Of a DNA stretch of 64,000 nucleotides, positions 6,148-14,548 are shown piece after piece. This DNA comes from Leptospira ellinghausenii (GTDB lineage Bacteria > Spirochaetota > Leptospiria > Leptospirales > Leptospiraceae), in NCBI RefSeq assembly GCF_003114815.1, contig NZ_BFAZ01000005.1:1-64000 (forward strand), read 5' to 3'. How positions within the stretch are numbered: position 1 is the first letter of the stretch; each line of letters starts with the position of its first letter. Made by a program: the position numbers and the translations under genes. The notes below the pieces were generated by a model, which saw only the letters and a program-made list of their open reading frames with translations, was not told the origin of the DNA and made no database searches.

Positions 6148-7474
6148 GTATGCCTCAGGACATGGGTAACACTTTCAAGTTATTCATCCCTTTAGATTAC
6201 CTTTTTAGGAGGGCTTTAGGGATGCCTTGGAAGGAGTTTAATACCGTGGATTTAAGATTTCAATTCGTTCTGGATTCGTTCCAGAATGGCGTCAATTTTA
6301 CTCAGCTATGTGCTCAGTATGGCATCTCCACTAAGTGTGGGTATAAGTGGAAAGAAAGGTTTCTAAGAGAAGGAAAAGAAGGACTTCTGGATAGGAAGAA
6401 GACTCCAAAAAACTCTCCAGCTAAGATTGCTGAAGAAACAATTCTAGAGATCATTAAGATTAAGAACAATAGAAAGTTCTGGGGTGCTAAGAAAATACTA
6501 GAACTTTACAAGAAACAATTCCCTGATCGTAAAGCTCCTAACAGATCTACTATTGAACGTATACTTAAGAAAGCAGGACTACAAGATAATAAGAGAAAAA
6601 GAAGACCTACAAACTCAGGGCAAAGAATCTCTATGCCAGAGAAAGCTAACAATCCTAACCATGTTTGGACTGTTGACTTCAAAGGTTGGTGGTACACTCC
6701 TGAACGTGAAAAAGTGAACCCTCTCACTGTTTGTGATGATTTCTCCAAATACATTCTCTCTATCAAGACTCTTAAGAAAGGCGACATTCCTTCCGTAAAA
6801 GCTGAATTTACTAGGTTATTCTCTATCTACGGATTACCTGATGTCATTCGCTCTGACAATGGGCCTCCTTTCGCCTCTATGCAGTCCCTTTGGGGACTCA
6901 CTAAACTCTCTGTTTGGTGGCTCTCTCTTGGAATTAAGCTCGATCGCATACAACCTGGCAAACCTTACCAGAATGGCGCTCATGAGCGCATGCATAGGGA
7001 CATGGCTCGCGAATTACAACATGAGATTGTGGGAAACATCACCCTCTTCCAAAAACTCTTCGACAAATGGAGAATCGATTTTAACAGAAATAGACCTCAT
7101 GAAGCTCTTGCTATGAAGACTCCTGAACAAGTCTATGTGAAATCTAACAAACTATTCGATCCAAATGCTGATTTACTCATTTCTTATCCTTATGGGTTCA
7201 AACAAAGGCAAGTCAATGATAGAGGTTATATCAATTACAATGGAAACCTCATTATGGTTGGTAATCCATTTAACGGATTCAATGTGGGAATCAAAAAAGA
7301 AAACGATTCCGTTTCCATTTGGTTCGGTTCTAATAAACTAGGTCTCATCGATCAAAATTTATTCTTGATCATTTCTGATCCTAACTCATACAAAGTTCAT
7401 AAACCAAGAAACTTAACCAAAAAGTGTTACCCCTCTCCTGACGCTTAACCGTTACCCATGTCCTGAAGTCATAC
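6148..7474 (+). mobile_element. IS481-type insertion sequence
   Basis: A single transposase gene is flanked by imperfect inverted repeats of about 25 bases. The left end reads GTATGCCTCAGGACATGGG from 6148 and the right end, on the minus strand, GGTATGACTTCAGGACATGG from about 7475. The inner GGACATGGGTAAC is identical. It sits about 13 bases after the GTT core of element 7 and so separates the cassette array from the decayed DNA to the right. I could not recognise a clear target-site duplication. Confidence 0.8.
6150..7448 (+). CDS. IS481-family DDE transposase
   Basis: A 432-residue transposase. Residues about 35-80 form a helix-turn-helix (FTQLCAQYGISTKCGYKWKER) and residues 85-150 a second HTH-like region. 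The integrase core follows, with Asp176 (VDFKGW), Asp236 (RSDNGPP) and Glu279 (NGAHER) as the DDE triad. All key residues are intact, so it may be active. The first ATG (6150) lies inside the left inverted repeat; a second ATG at 6162 gives a product four residues shorter. Family call from motifs; the repeats around it agree. Confidence 0.9.
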   Translation: MPQDMGNTFKLFIPLDYLFRRALGMPWKEFNTVDLRFQFVLDSFQNGVNFTQLCAQYGISTKCGYKWKERFLREGKEGLLDRKKTPKNSPAKIAEETILEIIKIKNNRKFWGAKKILELYKKQFPDRKAPNRSTIERILKKAGLQDNKRKRRPTNSGQRISMPEKANNPNHVWTVDFKGWWYTPEREKVNPLTVCDDFSKYILSIKTLKKGDIPSVKAEFTRLFSIYGLPDVIRSDNGPPFASMQSLWGLTKLSVWWLSLGIKLDRIQPGKPYQNGAHERMHRDMARELQHEIVGNITLFQKLFDKWRIDFNRNRPHEALAMKTPEQVYVKSNKLFDPNADLLISYPYGFKQRQVNDRGYINYNGNLIMVGNPFNGFNVGIKKENDSVSIWFGSNKLGLIDQNLFLIISDPNSYKVHKPRNLTKKCYPSPDA

Positions 7475-7679
7475 CATTTCTTTTATTGATAAAAATGTTC
7501 ACCTAATTCATAAAATCAAAATTTACAAGCCTAGGTTTAATTCAATTGGTGAAGTAACGAATATTGAAAGTTATGATGTGTACCATCCAATTTCTCTTGG
7601 CAGAAGTTTAAAGAATCTATCTATGAAATCTTTGCCTGAAATTGTCGATTTGATCAATCAATTGCAAATGGCGAATTAA
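7475..7679 (+). pseudogene. 3' remnant of a gene cut by the insertion sequence
   Basis: Directly after the right end of the insertion sequence a frame is open for about 68 codons to TAA at 7677-7679. It has no start codon near its beginning and codes for a sensible C-terminal peptide (ending in a Leu-Ile-Asn-Gln-Leu-Gln helix-like tail). It is probably the 3' end of a gene truncated by the element. No family recognised. Confidence 0.45.
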
Positions 7680-7684
7680 ATTAT

Positions 7685-7837
7685 ATGAAATTTTTATTTT
7701 CAAGTATAGCAATATTTTCTCTTCAAAATTGCGTTTATAATTTAAACCATATAGATCGAATCGAGAAAACTGAAAAAAATTGGATAGTAGAAGAAAAAAA
7801 TCAAGAAAAACAAAATGAGGTTACTTCAAATAATTAA
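7685..7837 (+). CDS. Small putative lipoprotein, 50 residues
   Basis: A 50-codon frame starts with ATG at 7685 and stops with TAA at 7835-7837. The product has a hydrophobic N-terminus with a possible lipobox SLQNC at residues 12-16, followed by a short charged tail rich in Glu, Lys and Asn. It might be a small lipoprotein or the start of a truncated one. It sits among decayed genes, so it may not be functional. Confidence 0.4.
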   Translation: MKFLFSSIAIFSLQNCVYNLNHIDRIEKTEKNWIVEEKNQEKQNEVTSNN

Positions 7838-7903
7838 AATCACTTTACATCATTCTTTCAATTCGATACCGCACTCGGTCTATGAATTTTCGTAAATAAT
7901 ATT

Positions 7904-8775
7904 ATGAAACCAAAATTGTAAGTACCTCCACTCTAATAATTTTAATCTGTGCAATTTCTTGCTCCCAAATTGCGAACAATGAAAAATGCAATCCGGGATT
8001 CAACTTCGATTCTTCCTAGTTCTGCTTCGAGCAAACAATTCTTGAGGGAGAAATAAACATCTCAAATTTAACAAATAAACTTTTTATTGGAGAAGTATTA
8101 TAAAAAAAAACAATATTCATTGAGCCATTTATTTTTAATAATCTTAACTCGCCGGAAAATTTTCAATATTTCAATATGTATAAGAATATAAATGTCATCG
8201 CAATACAAAATGGTTCTCTAAAAGAGATATCTGGAAAGTACAAAGAATATTTAAAATTTTATATTCCACAAGATTTTGGAAAATTGATTCTTTATTTTAA
8301 ACCATTCTAGGAAACTAAATTTTATTTATTAAAATATACAATTAACGAAGAAATTGAAATCAATTCTATTGTCTTTAGATTATTCGGCATAAAATTCGAA
8401 AACATCAACTGCCATAAATATTGAAAAAAGACCATACTCTAAAAAAGAATATGTGGAAGCTATGGAAAGCTTTCAAAGAAAAAAGCGAAATTAAAGACAG
8501 AGTTTTAGACTATAAAAAGAAAGAAAAAATGATTCTATATGCTAAGCAGCTGTGCAGTGTAAGCAACAAAAAATCAAAGATTACGATTATTCTCTCCTCT
8601 TATGAAACAAAAAATATCAAATACGCTCCGATTTATGTTGCAACACATTAGTTTATTCAGAAGGATTTGCTTTCGCAACACAAAACGAAAATTTGGTTAA
8701 ATCGGGAAATAGGGATACTTTTTGAATAATCCGGTTACTTGCGAAAGTTTGAATCTAGTTCTCATTTGTAAATAA
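7904..8775 (+). pseudogene. Degenerate lipoprotein gene with frameshifts and in-frame stops
   Basis: ATG at 7904 opens a five-codon frame. After a one-base shift the next frame reads a lipoprotein-like signal (LICAISC) and continues to TGA at 8422-8424, interrupted only by stops at 8017-8019 (TAG), 8101-8103 (TAA) and 8308-8310 (TAG). Between the stops the peptide is normal in composition. After 8424, pieces in other frames look like the continuation: a Lys-rich segment, then YSEGFAFATQNENLVKSGNR and, after another single-base shift, NNPVTCESLNLVLICK to TAA at 8773-8775. One gene of about 285 codons appears to be decaying by point mutation. The short open frame at 8421-8651 is part of this wreck. 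Confidence 0.55.
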
Positions 8776-8798
8776 ATTTTCGATCAGATTGTAATCAT

Positions 8799-9377
8799 AT
8801 GGCTATACCAAATACTTTACCAATAATAGAATTTTTGTCAGCAAAATCATTCGACATCTGGCTTCAAAAAAATCATAAAAGTTCCATTGGAATTTGGATC
8901 AAGATATTTAAAAAAGAATCAGGAAAGAAGACAATTACATATCCAGAAGCACTCGATGTGGCTCTATGTTATGGTTGGATTGATAGCCAAAAACAATCGT
9001 TTGACAAACAAGCATGGTTACAAAAATTTTCGCCAAGAAAAGCGAAAAGTATTTGGTCAAAAATCAATATAGGACATGTGGAAAGACTGATCAATGAAGG
9101 GAAAATGAAACCAGAAGGCTTGGATGCTGTCGAAAAAGCAAAAGCTGATGGTAGATGGGAAAAAGCATATGATTCGCCAAGTAAAATGTCTGTTCCTGAA
9201 GACTTTCTAAATGAACTTCGAAAGAACAAAAAAGCAACAGAGTTTTACAAAGGGCTCAATAAATCATATTTATACTCAATAGCTTTCAGGCTACATACTG
9301 CAAAAAAAGAGGAGACAAGAGAAAAACGCATAAAGGAAATCATTACAAAGTTGGCAAACGGTGAAAAACTCCAATAA
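8799..9377 (+). CDS. YdeI/OmpD-associated family protein
   Basis: A 192-residue protein of the YdeI (OmdA) type. The N-terminal domain shows the family pattern WLQKNHKSSIGIWIKIFKK, then YPEALDVALCYGWIDSQK and the FSPRKAKSIWSKIN segment. The C-terminal helical part (EDFLNELRKNKKATEFYKGL) matches the family's usual tail. Members have been linked to envelope stress and peptide resistance in other bacteria, but the biochemical role is unclear. The length is complete and it stands alone between decayed DNA and a convergent glutathione S-transferase gene. Confidence 0.85.
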   Translation: MAIPNTLPIIEFLSAKSFDIWLQKNHKSSIGIWIKIFKKESGKKTITYPEALDVALCYGWIDSQKQSFDKQAWLQKFSPRKAKSIWSKINIGHVERLINEGKMKPEGLDAVEKAKADGRWEKAYDSPSKMSVPEDFLNELRKNKKATEFYKGLNKSYLYSIAFRLHTAKKEETREKRIKEIITKLANGEKLQ

Positions 9378-9418
9378 GATTTCAGTTATAGGAATTAACA
9401 TTAGTTAGCTAAAATGGC

Positions 9419-10018
9419 TTAAGGAGTCAAACCTAACATACTGATATAACCAGGTAAATTTTGAATTCGACTCATCCAATCTTGAACAGATTTATATTCT
9501 TGTAAACTCACGTTTCCTTGGTGAGAAAGTGCAATATAAGGATACATTGCTATATCAGCGATGGTAATCTTATTTGTCGCCAACCATTGGAATTCAGATA
9601 ATCGTTTCTCTAAAACACTCAGAAGACTAGTAGTTACAGCTTGGGCTTCCTCTAAATTGATTGGACGTCCTAGAATAAAATGCGCACGTAGTGCACTTGG
9701 CCCACGGGAAACTTCGTTTACAGCAGTAGATAACCACCCTACAATTTCTGCTGCTTCGAAAGGATTCTCAGGGAACCAATCGTTTCCTCCATATGCTTTT
9801 GCTAAGTATACTAATATAGCTTGGCTATCTCTTAAAACAATATCATTATCTTTGAATACTGGCACTTGGCCAAATGGATTCATCTCCAAGAAGGAAGAAG
9901 ATTTATGTTCTTTTTCAGGACCATTAACAATTCGACTTTCATATTTTAAATTCAACAAAGACAACATTAATCTTACTTTGTAACAATTTCCAGACAACGC
10001 AAATTCATATAATTCCAT
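9419..10018 (-). CDS. Glutathione S-transferase family protein
   Basis: About 200 residues from the ATG at 10018, which gives the standard beginning MELYEFALSGNCYKVRL; an upstream ATG at 10051 would add eleven residues unlike the family. The N-terminal thioredoxin-like half contains GQVPVFKDNDIVLRDSQAILVYLA, the glutathione-binding cis-Pro and Glu/Asp-Ser region. The C-terminal half is all helical with the ITIADIAMYPYI motif that caps GST helix 6. It probably conjugates or reduces small electrophiles in the cytosol. Convergent with the YdeI-like gene. Confidence 0.88.
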   Translation of the reverse strand: MELYEFALSGNCYKVRLMLSLLNLKYESRIVNGPEKEHKSSSFLEMNPFGQVPVFKDNDIVLRDSQAILVYLAKAYGGNDWFPENPFEAAEIVGWLSTAVNEVSRGPSALRAHFILGRPINLEEAQAVTTSLLSVLEKRLSEFQWLATNKITIADIAMYPYIALSHQGNVSLQEYKSVQDWMSRIQNLPGYISMLGLTP

Positions 10019-10326
10019 CTTAATCATTATATTAAAGAAATGATGATACAATTTGCAATGATTTCTTTAATTCTTTCGCTAGAATTTAACTAATTTCCCT
10101 AAATTGCAATATTCAATTTATCAATGTATTATAATTTCTTTTAACCTCTATTTTTAACTTATTGGATGAAATTGTCCTTCGCCTAATCAAGATGCAAATT
10201 GAATCCTAATCCTTGAATCACATTTTAATTTAAGATTTTTTCAATTCTATGATTAAATTTGAATGTAAGGAAAGATGTTTGCATCATGACAAAGAACAAA
10301 TGAAGATATTATAGAATGATTGAAAA

Positions 10327-10794
10327 TCAGTTCATTTCATCAATTTTAATATCATTCGGCGCGGGTTTACCTTTTCCAGTTTCAAGTAAATTCTTTAGAC
10401 TCAAAAGAAACGTAGCCCACTTCATACTACAATGCGCAGTAAACTCAGATTCTCTTTTCCAATCATGATGCCGAAAGTAAAGAATTGTCATCTCTTCGCC
10501 TTTTGTTGATTTTCCCAAATTCAATTGGAAATCAATATGAGAACCTATCCAGTCCATTGGTCCAGAAACACATTCCCAGATCACCTGTTTAGGTGAAATC
10601 TCCTGTACTTTCATTTCAATAGCATTCCCGTGACCAAACTCAAAAGTAATCACCTCGCCTATAGCGCAAGCTCCGCTTGCAAAAATTCCCCCAACATCTT
10701 TTGTCCACCAATTTGACAAACCTAACTTAGTGGTCAATGCACTCATTACCTCATTAACGGATGCTTTAACTCCGATTTTGTGATAAATTCCCAT
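10327..10794 (-). CDS. SRPBCC (AHSA1-like) domain protein
   Basis: A 155-residue protein with the START-like SRPBCC fold: KIGVKASVNEVMSALTT, GLSNWWTKDV, FEFGHGNAIEMKVQEISPKQVIWECV, and a long C-terminal helix (MKWATFLLSLKNLLETGKG). This fold encloses a hydrophobic cavity for small ligands. It follows an ArsR regulator and a second SRPBCC gene on the same strand, 44 bases downstream. ArsR-SRPBCC operons are common and often concern stress or small-molecule responses; the ligand is not predictable. Confidence 0.85.
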   Translation of the reverse strand: MGIYHKIGVKASVNEVMSALTTKLGLSNWWTKDVGGIFASGACAIGEVITFEFGHGNAIEMKVQEISPKQVIWECVSGPMDWIGSHIDFQLNLGKSTKGEEMTILYFRHHDWKRESEFTAHCSMKWATFLLSLKNLLETGKGKPAPNDIKIDEMN

Positions 10795-10838
10795 ACAACA
10801 CTCCTTATTTAAATATTTTTATTTCTTCTTTGTTAAAT

Positions 10839-11303
10839 CTAGTCACGAAACCAAAGATCTAAGGCTTCCAATACATTTGTCCACCCATGATTATGGTTTT
10901 TAATTTCGATATCGCTGATTAATTTTTCATGTACCAAGGTTACTAATGTTCTTGGCTGATTCGCTGTTACATTTGTATCACTTGTTTTTTTCGATATGTC
11001 TTTTAATGTAACAGTAACTAGTGTTTCCCTGTTATCTGTTGCATGAGAACACCAAGTAAATACTAATTTGTGTGGCTCTTCAATGGTTATATATTCGCCT
11101 GTATGTGGGAATATTTTTCCATCTAAACTCATGTTAATTGTAAATTTTCCGCCAGGTCTTGGATCGATAAAAACAGATTCAATGCTAATATTTTCCCCGG
11201 ACAAAAACCAACGCGAAAGATGATCTGCATTTAACCATGCTTGAAAAATTCGATTTAGATCTGCATTAATTTCTCTTTCTAATTTTATTACTTGGGGGCT
11301 CAT
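10839..11303 (-). CDS. SRPBCC (AHSA1-like) domain protein
   Basis: A 154-residue AHSA1-type protein: VIKLEREINADLNRIFQAWLNADHLSRWFLSG at the N-terminus, then DPRPGGKFTINM, GEYITIEEPHKLVFTW and the C-terminal GWTNVLEALDLWF helix. These are hallmarks of the activator-of-Hsp90-like SRPBCC group. Its start overlaps the 3' end of the ArsR gene by 38 bases, so the two are one transcript and likely coupled. Probably a small-ligand-binding protein whose expression is set by the ArsR regulator. Confidence 0.88.
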   Translation of the reverse strand: MSPQVIKLEREINADLNRIFQAWLNADHLSRWFLSGENISIESVFIDPRPGGKFTINMSLDGKIFPHTGEYITIEEPHKLVFTWCSHATDNRETLVTVTLKDISKKTSDTNVTANQPRTLVTLVHEKLISDIEIKNHNHGWTNVLEALDLWFRD

Positions 11304-11646
11304 GTTCCTTCTCCTCTAAAAATGCCTCTAACCTTGCTAATTTATTTGTCCAAAACTCTTGGTGATACAGTATCCAATTACTTGCTTCCGATAATGTTTG
11401 GTTTTCAAGCTCCAATCGATAACTTCGCCCGTCTTCTTGTGAACGAAATTTTCGAACCAATTTTGCTTCTGTCAAAACTTCGATGTGTTTTGCGACTCCA
11501 GCAAACGACATCGCAAATGGTTCAGCAAGTTCCGAAATACTCAAAGAACCCTTTCTAAGCCTTGCCAACATTTGTCTTCTTGTATGGTCAGCAAGCGCAG
11601 CAAACACCTTATTCAAAATTCGTTCATTTTTCTTATATTCAACCAT
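11266..11646 (-). CDS. ArsR-family transcriptional regulator
   Basis: A 126-residue winged helix protein: FAALADHTRRQMLARLRKGSLSISELAEPFAMSFAGVAKHIEVLTEAKLVRKFRSQEDGRSYRLEL is the standard ArsR DNA-binding core (about residues 14-80). The C-terminal helix (WILYHQEFWTNKLARLEAFLEE) is typical of the subgroup linked to SRPBCC genes. No cysteine metal site is present, so it probably does not sense arsenic. It leads an operon with two SRPBCC genes. A palindrome overlaps its promoter, suggesting autoregulation. Confidence 0.9.
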   Translation of the reverse strand: MVEYKKNERILNKVFAALADHTRRQMLARLRKGSLSISELAEPFAMSFAGVAKHIEVLTEAKLVRKFRSQEDGRSYRLELENQTLSEASNWILYHQEFWTNKLARLEAFLEEKEHEPPSNKIRKRN

Positions 11647-11650
11647 TTAG

Positions 11651-11697
11651 TATAATATCTAGTTTGGTTTTTTTTAGTCAATTACTAAACCAACTAG
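11651..11697 (-). promoter_or_regulatory. Promoter and probable operator of the arsR-SRPBCC operon
   Basis: On the minus strand TTGACT (11681-11676) and TATTAT (11657-11652) are 18 bases apart, a good sigma-70 promoter just before the ArsR start at 11646. An inverted repeat, CTAGTTTGGTTT (11659-11670) and AAACCAACTAG (11687-11697), spans the -35 region and spacer. A repressor bound there would block RNA polymerase. Assignment to the adjacent ArsR protein is inference. Confidence 0.6.
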
Positions 11698-11795
11698 TTG
11701 AATATTTATTTTGTGTAATCAGCTATGAAAATCTTTTGATTAAACCAATTTACATTTGAAGGAGCTCATGTTATATCGGTTCTAGTGGAGTTTGT

Positions 11796-12122
11796 ATGGA
11801 CTGGATATTGCTGTTTCTTGCGGGTTTATTTGAAGTTCTGTTTGCCTTTTGCTTAGGGAAGGCAAAGGATTCCTTTGGTAATTTGGTTTATTATTGGTAT
11901 TTAGGTTTTTTCCTTTCGCTTTGCATCAGTATGGGTTTATTGATTAAAGTTACGAAGACTCTTCCAATTGGAACAAGTTACGCAGTTTGGACTGGAATCG
12001 GGGCAGTTGGAACCGTAATTGTTGGAATTATTTTTTTCAAAGAGCCGGTGGAATTTTGGAGGCTTTTTTTCCTATCTACTTTAGTGGTATCGATTATAGG
12101 ACTTAAGTTTCTTTCTCACTAA
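11796..12122 (+). CDS. Small multidrug resistance (SMR) family transporter
   Basis: A 108-residue, four-helix membrane protein of the SMR family. Glu13 in the first helix (LLFLAGLFEVLFAF) is the essential proton and substrate site. The LPIGTSYAVWTGIGAVGTVIVGIIFFKEP segment is the family signature, and in sequence it sides with the SugE/Gdx branch that exports guanidinium compounds. SMR proteins act as antiparallel dimers. I saw no guanidine riboswitch in the 150 bases upstream. A GGAG Shine-Dalgarno lies eight bases before the start. Confidence 0.88.
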   Translation: MDWILLFLAGLFEVLFAFCLGKAKDSFGNLVYYWYLGFFLSLCISMGLLIKVTKTLPIGTSYAVWTGIGAVGTVIVGIIFFKEPVEFWRLFFLSTLVVSIIGLKFLSH

Positions 12123-12158
12123 TCCACAAGTTTATCTACCACAAACAAATTCACCTAC

Positions 12159-12662
12159 ATGTTCCCAAATTATTTAGTTAACATTCAAAAACATCTTTTT
12201 AATCCATTAGAATTGAAAATCGAAAACATTATCATTGAAAAAGAGAGCAAAAACTACAATGCTTGTAGTTTCAATTGTAACAATAAGAAGGTGATTTTTC
12301 GAACAGCAAATCATACTCCTAAGAAAAATGGCCTTTTTGTTACTCTATGGAAAAGAAGTAATAGTGGACCTATCGAACCGTATCAATATAAAGACTTTTT
12401 CAATCTCTCAATCATTGAGACAATTCATAATGATCATATTGGATATTTTTTATTTAACAAAGAAATTTTAGATGAAAAAGGAATCCTTTTTGGCAAACAG
12501 AAAGGGAAATTAGGGTTCAGAGTTTATCCTAGATGGGATAATCCAAATAACAAACAAGGAATATTAACGCAAAAGTGGCAATCGCCTTTTTTCATTGAAA
12601 TAAAAGATAGAATTATGGCTGACCATTATCTTAAGATTTTATCAGAGATTTTTATAAAATAA
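12159..12662 (+). CDS. MepB family protein
   Basis: A 167-residue protein with the MepB pattern: NACSFNCNNKKVIFRTANHTPKKNGLFVTLWKR, PYQYKDFFNLSIIE, GYFLFNKEILDEKGIL and KGKLGFRVYPRWDNPNNKQ with the closing WQSPFFIEI. MepB was first named for its place beside the MepA multidrug pump in staphylococci; its biochemical role is unknown. The gene is complete and overlaps the convergent AraC remnant by 21 bases. Confidence 0.85.
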   Translation: MFPNYLVNIQKHLFNPLELKIENIIIEKESKNYNACSFNCNNKKVIFRTANHTPKKNGLFVTLWKRSNSGPIEPYQYKDFFNLSIIETIHNDHIGYFLFNKEILDEKGILFGKQKGKLGFRVYPRWDNPNNKQGILTQKWQSPFFIEIKDRIMADHYLKILSEIFIK

Positions 12663-12935
12663 TTTTCCAAAATTATTTTTTGAAGAATAAAATTGATTAG
12701 GTGTCTGACCTGTATATGTTTTAAATTCTATTCTAAAATGCGCCTGATCGTAATATAAATCAAACAATCCTTGAGTTTGAAAATGTAAAATATCTGATTT
12801 AGCCCAAGTTTCATATATACATTGAATTCTTTCAATTGAAGAAATTGTTTTTGGAGGAACACCAATATAGATTTTGAATAATTTATCCAAATATCTTTTA
12901 CTAAAGCCTATGTCATCATAAATATCTTGGATCAA
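12642..12935 (-). pseudogene. Truncated AraC-type regulator (C-terminal part)
   Basis: The frame encodes the second half of an AraC DNA-binding domain: IGFSKRYLDKLFKIYIGVPPKTISSIERIQ and YYDQAHFRIEFKTYTGQTPNQFY, the usual C-terminal HTH and closing motif. The ligand domain is missing. The frame stays open about 23 codons upstream of the TTG at 12935 but reaches a TAA without an ATG. Full family members are about 250-300 residues, so this is most likely a truncated gene. Confidence 0.65.
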
Positions 12936-13124
12936 AAACCCTTCTTTTTGAATTTGAATTTGTTCAACTATGTTTTTACAATTCGATTATTCTAATTATA
13001 GAACTTTTGATGCCGACTAATAAATTTTGAATCAATCCTGAAATCAAAAATAGATTCCCTTTGTATCGGATAAAATGTTCATTTTTTTCAAGTTATACAT
13101 ATATATATGATTATTATAATATTT

Positions 13125-13160
13125 GTTATCATTTATTTCTATCAAACTAAAAATGATAAC
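13125..13160. repeat. Short inverted repeat in a gene-poor stretch
   Basis: GTTATCATTT (13125-13134) and AAATGATAAC (13151-13160) form a perfect 10-base inverted repeat with a 16-base loop. No T-run follows, so a terminator is unlikely; a regulator site for the gene starting near 13200 is possible. Apart from this and the AraC remnant, I see nothing else in 12936-13195. Confidence 0.4.
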
Positions 13161-13199
13161 TTAGATTTTAACTTCTCAAGAATCAATTAAGGCAGGATG

Positions 13200-13641
13200 A
13201 TCAAAACAAATAAGACCAAAATGGAAACTTTATTCAGCACTAGGACTAATGGTATTTTTCCTCATTGGACTCACAATTGAAATTCTAACAAGAAAAAACG
13301 TAGCAAATAAAAAAACAATACTTACTATGGAAACAACTTATGTCGAACTACCGAATGGTCTTTCCAATCATACAATTGATGAATTTTATCAGGGAATGAG
13401 TTTAGCTTTGGATGCTTCAATCCTTCTTGAAATTTGTATTTTTGTGTTAAGTTTATCTGACACAAAATTAACACCTTCTTCCAAGGCCTTTTTATTAGTA
13501 ATTGTCATTTTTTGGACCGCGACCATTTCGGCATTGAGTTTTCTATATATCTTTCCTGTTCCAACAATCACTTTCCTACTAACTTCATTCTTTTTAATAG
13601 GTGAATGGCATCAGAATCAACTTCTAACAAATTCCGACTAA
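13200..13641 (+). CDS. Small four-helix membrane protein, start uncertain
   Basis: From the ATG at 13249 the product is 130 residues with hydrophobic segments near its N-terminus, at about 52-67, 80-100 and 102-118. The same frame is open back to 13200 and reads Arg-Pro-Lys-Trp-Lys-Leu-Tyr-Ser-Ala-Leu-Gly before it, which looks like a genuine membrane-protein beginning but has no start codon. ATG-ATC-AAA at 13197 lies in the neighbouring frame, so a one-base indel may have damaged the true 5' end. No function recognised. Confidence 0.55.
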
Positions 13642-13717
13642 CAAATCATAAACAAATTAGCGATTCTAAACTAGATTTTTTCTTTACCAATCCATTCAGA
13701 ATGGAAAGAAAGGAGGA

Positions 13718-14548
13718 ATGAATCAAATTTTCCGAAAAACCTTATCCACTCGACACTTTGATTTGGATTGGAATCGACATGTCACAAGTCGAACCTACGA
13801 ACGGTTCGCATATGATGCACGATGCGAAGTTTTAAGAGAATTTGGTTACTCCATCGAACTAATGTTAAATACTAATATTAGTTATGTACCTGGTTCAACT
13901 AATGTAAGATTCCTCAATCAACAATTTGTAAATTCCGAAATGACTGTTGAATCAGAAGTTTATGGTATGAATGATGGAACTCTCTTATGGAAACAATCCA
14001 TTGTTGGTCCCAATGGCAAAAAAGCATGTGAAATTGAAACAACCTCAACATTGGTGAAGGATGGAAATAACATTAAAATTCCGGAGCTTCCCAAATTAAC
14101 TGTCACTCCCTATCAATTTACGATCCACCCCAAACCAACAAATCAAAACATTGTGGAACATGATTATTACATTCCTTTCAGTGATATGAATTGTTTTTGG
14201 AATTTACCTTCTGATTCCATTTGGAAAATATTCGAAGAGGGACGTTTCCTGTTTTTTAAAGAAATTGTAGATCTCAATTTGATCAAAGAAACTGACTCTA
14301 CTACTTTTTTTATGGGCGGTGAAATACAGATCTATAAACCAATAGATCCAGGAACGCATGTTAAAATCTTAAGTTGGATCGAAAGTTTTGAAAAAATCCG
14401 TTTTTATTTTAGACAAGATATTTTAGATTCAAAAGGAAACTTATTAGCAAGCATGAAAGACGAACAGCTGTTTGTTTCTCTTTCAAACTCAAGACCAAGA
14501 CGAGCACCTGCTGCATTTTTTGACAAAATAGAAAGATTTATTGAATGA
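13718..14548 (+). CDS. Acyl-CoA/acyl-ACP thioesterase-like protein (double hotdog)
   Basis: A 276-residue soluble protein with two hotdog domains. The first (residues about 6-120) reads RHFDLDWNRHVTSRTYERFAYDARCEVLREFGY, the 4-hydroxybenzoyl-CoA thioesterase-like motif in which the Asp and neighbouring helix form the active site. The second (about 145-265) has a degenerate copy, HDYYIPFSDMNCFWNLPSD. It probably hydrolyses acyl thioesters; the substrate is unknown. A good AGGAGG Shine-Dalgarno precedes the ATG. It converges with the pseudouridine synthase gene, overlapping by 11 bases. Confidence 0.8.
   Translation: MNQIFRKTLSTRHFDLDWNRHVTSRTYERFAYDARCEVLREFGYSIELMLNTNISYVPGSTNVRFLNQQFVNSEMTVESEVYGMNDGTLLWKQSIVGPNGKKACEIETTSTLVKDGNNIKIPELPKLTVTPYQFTIHPKPTNQNIVEHDYYIPFSDMNCFWNLPSDSIWKIFEEGRFLFFKEIVDLNLIKETDSTTFFMGGEIQIYKPIDPGTHVKILSWIESFEKIRFYFRQDILDSKGNLLASMKDEQLFVSLSNSRPRRAPAAFFDKIERFIE

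Noticed and set aside
8421..8651. 76-codon ORF as a gene
   Set aside because: It lies in the middle of a decayed lipoprotein gene, in a different frame from the plausible peptide pieces, and its Lys-rich product looks accidental.
11700..11795. Guanidine riboswitch before the SMR transporter
   Set aside because: The region is AT-rich and lacks the conserved ACGR-type loops or a long structured leader.
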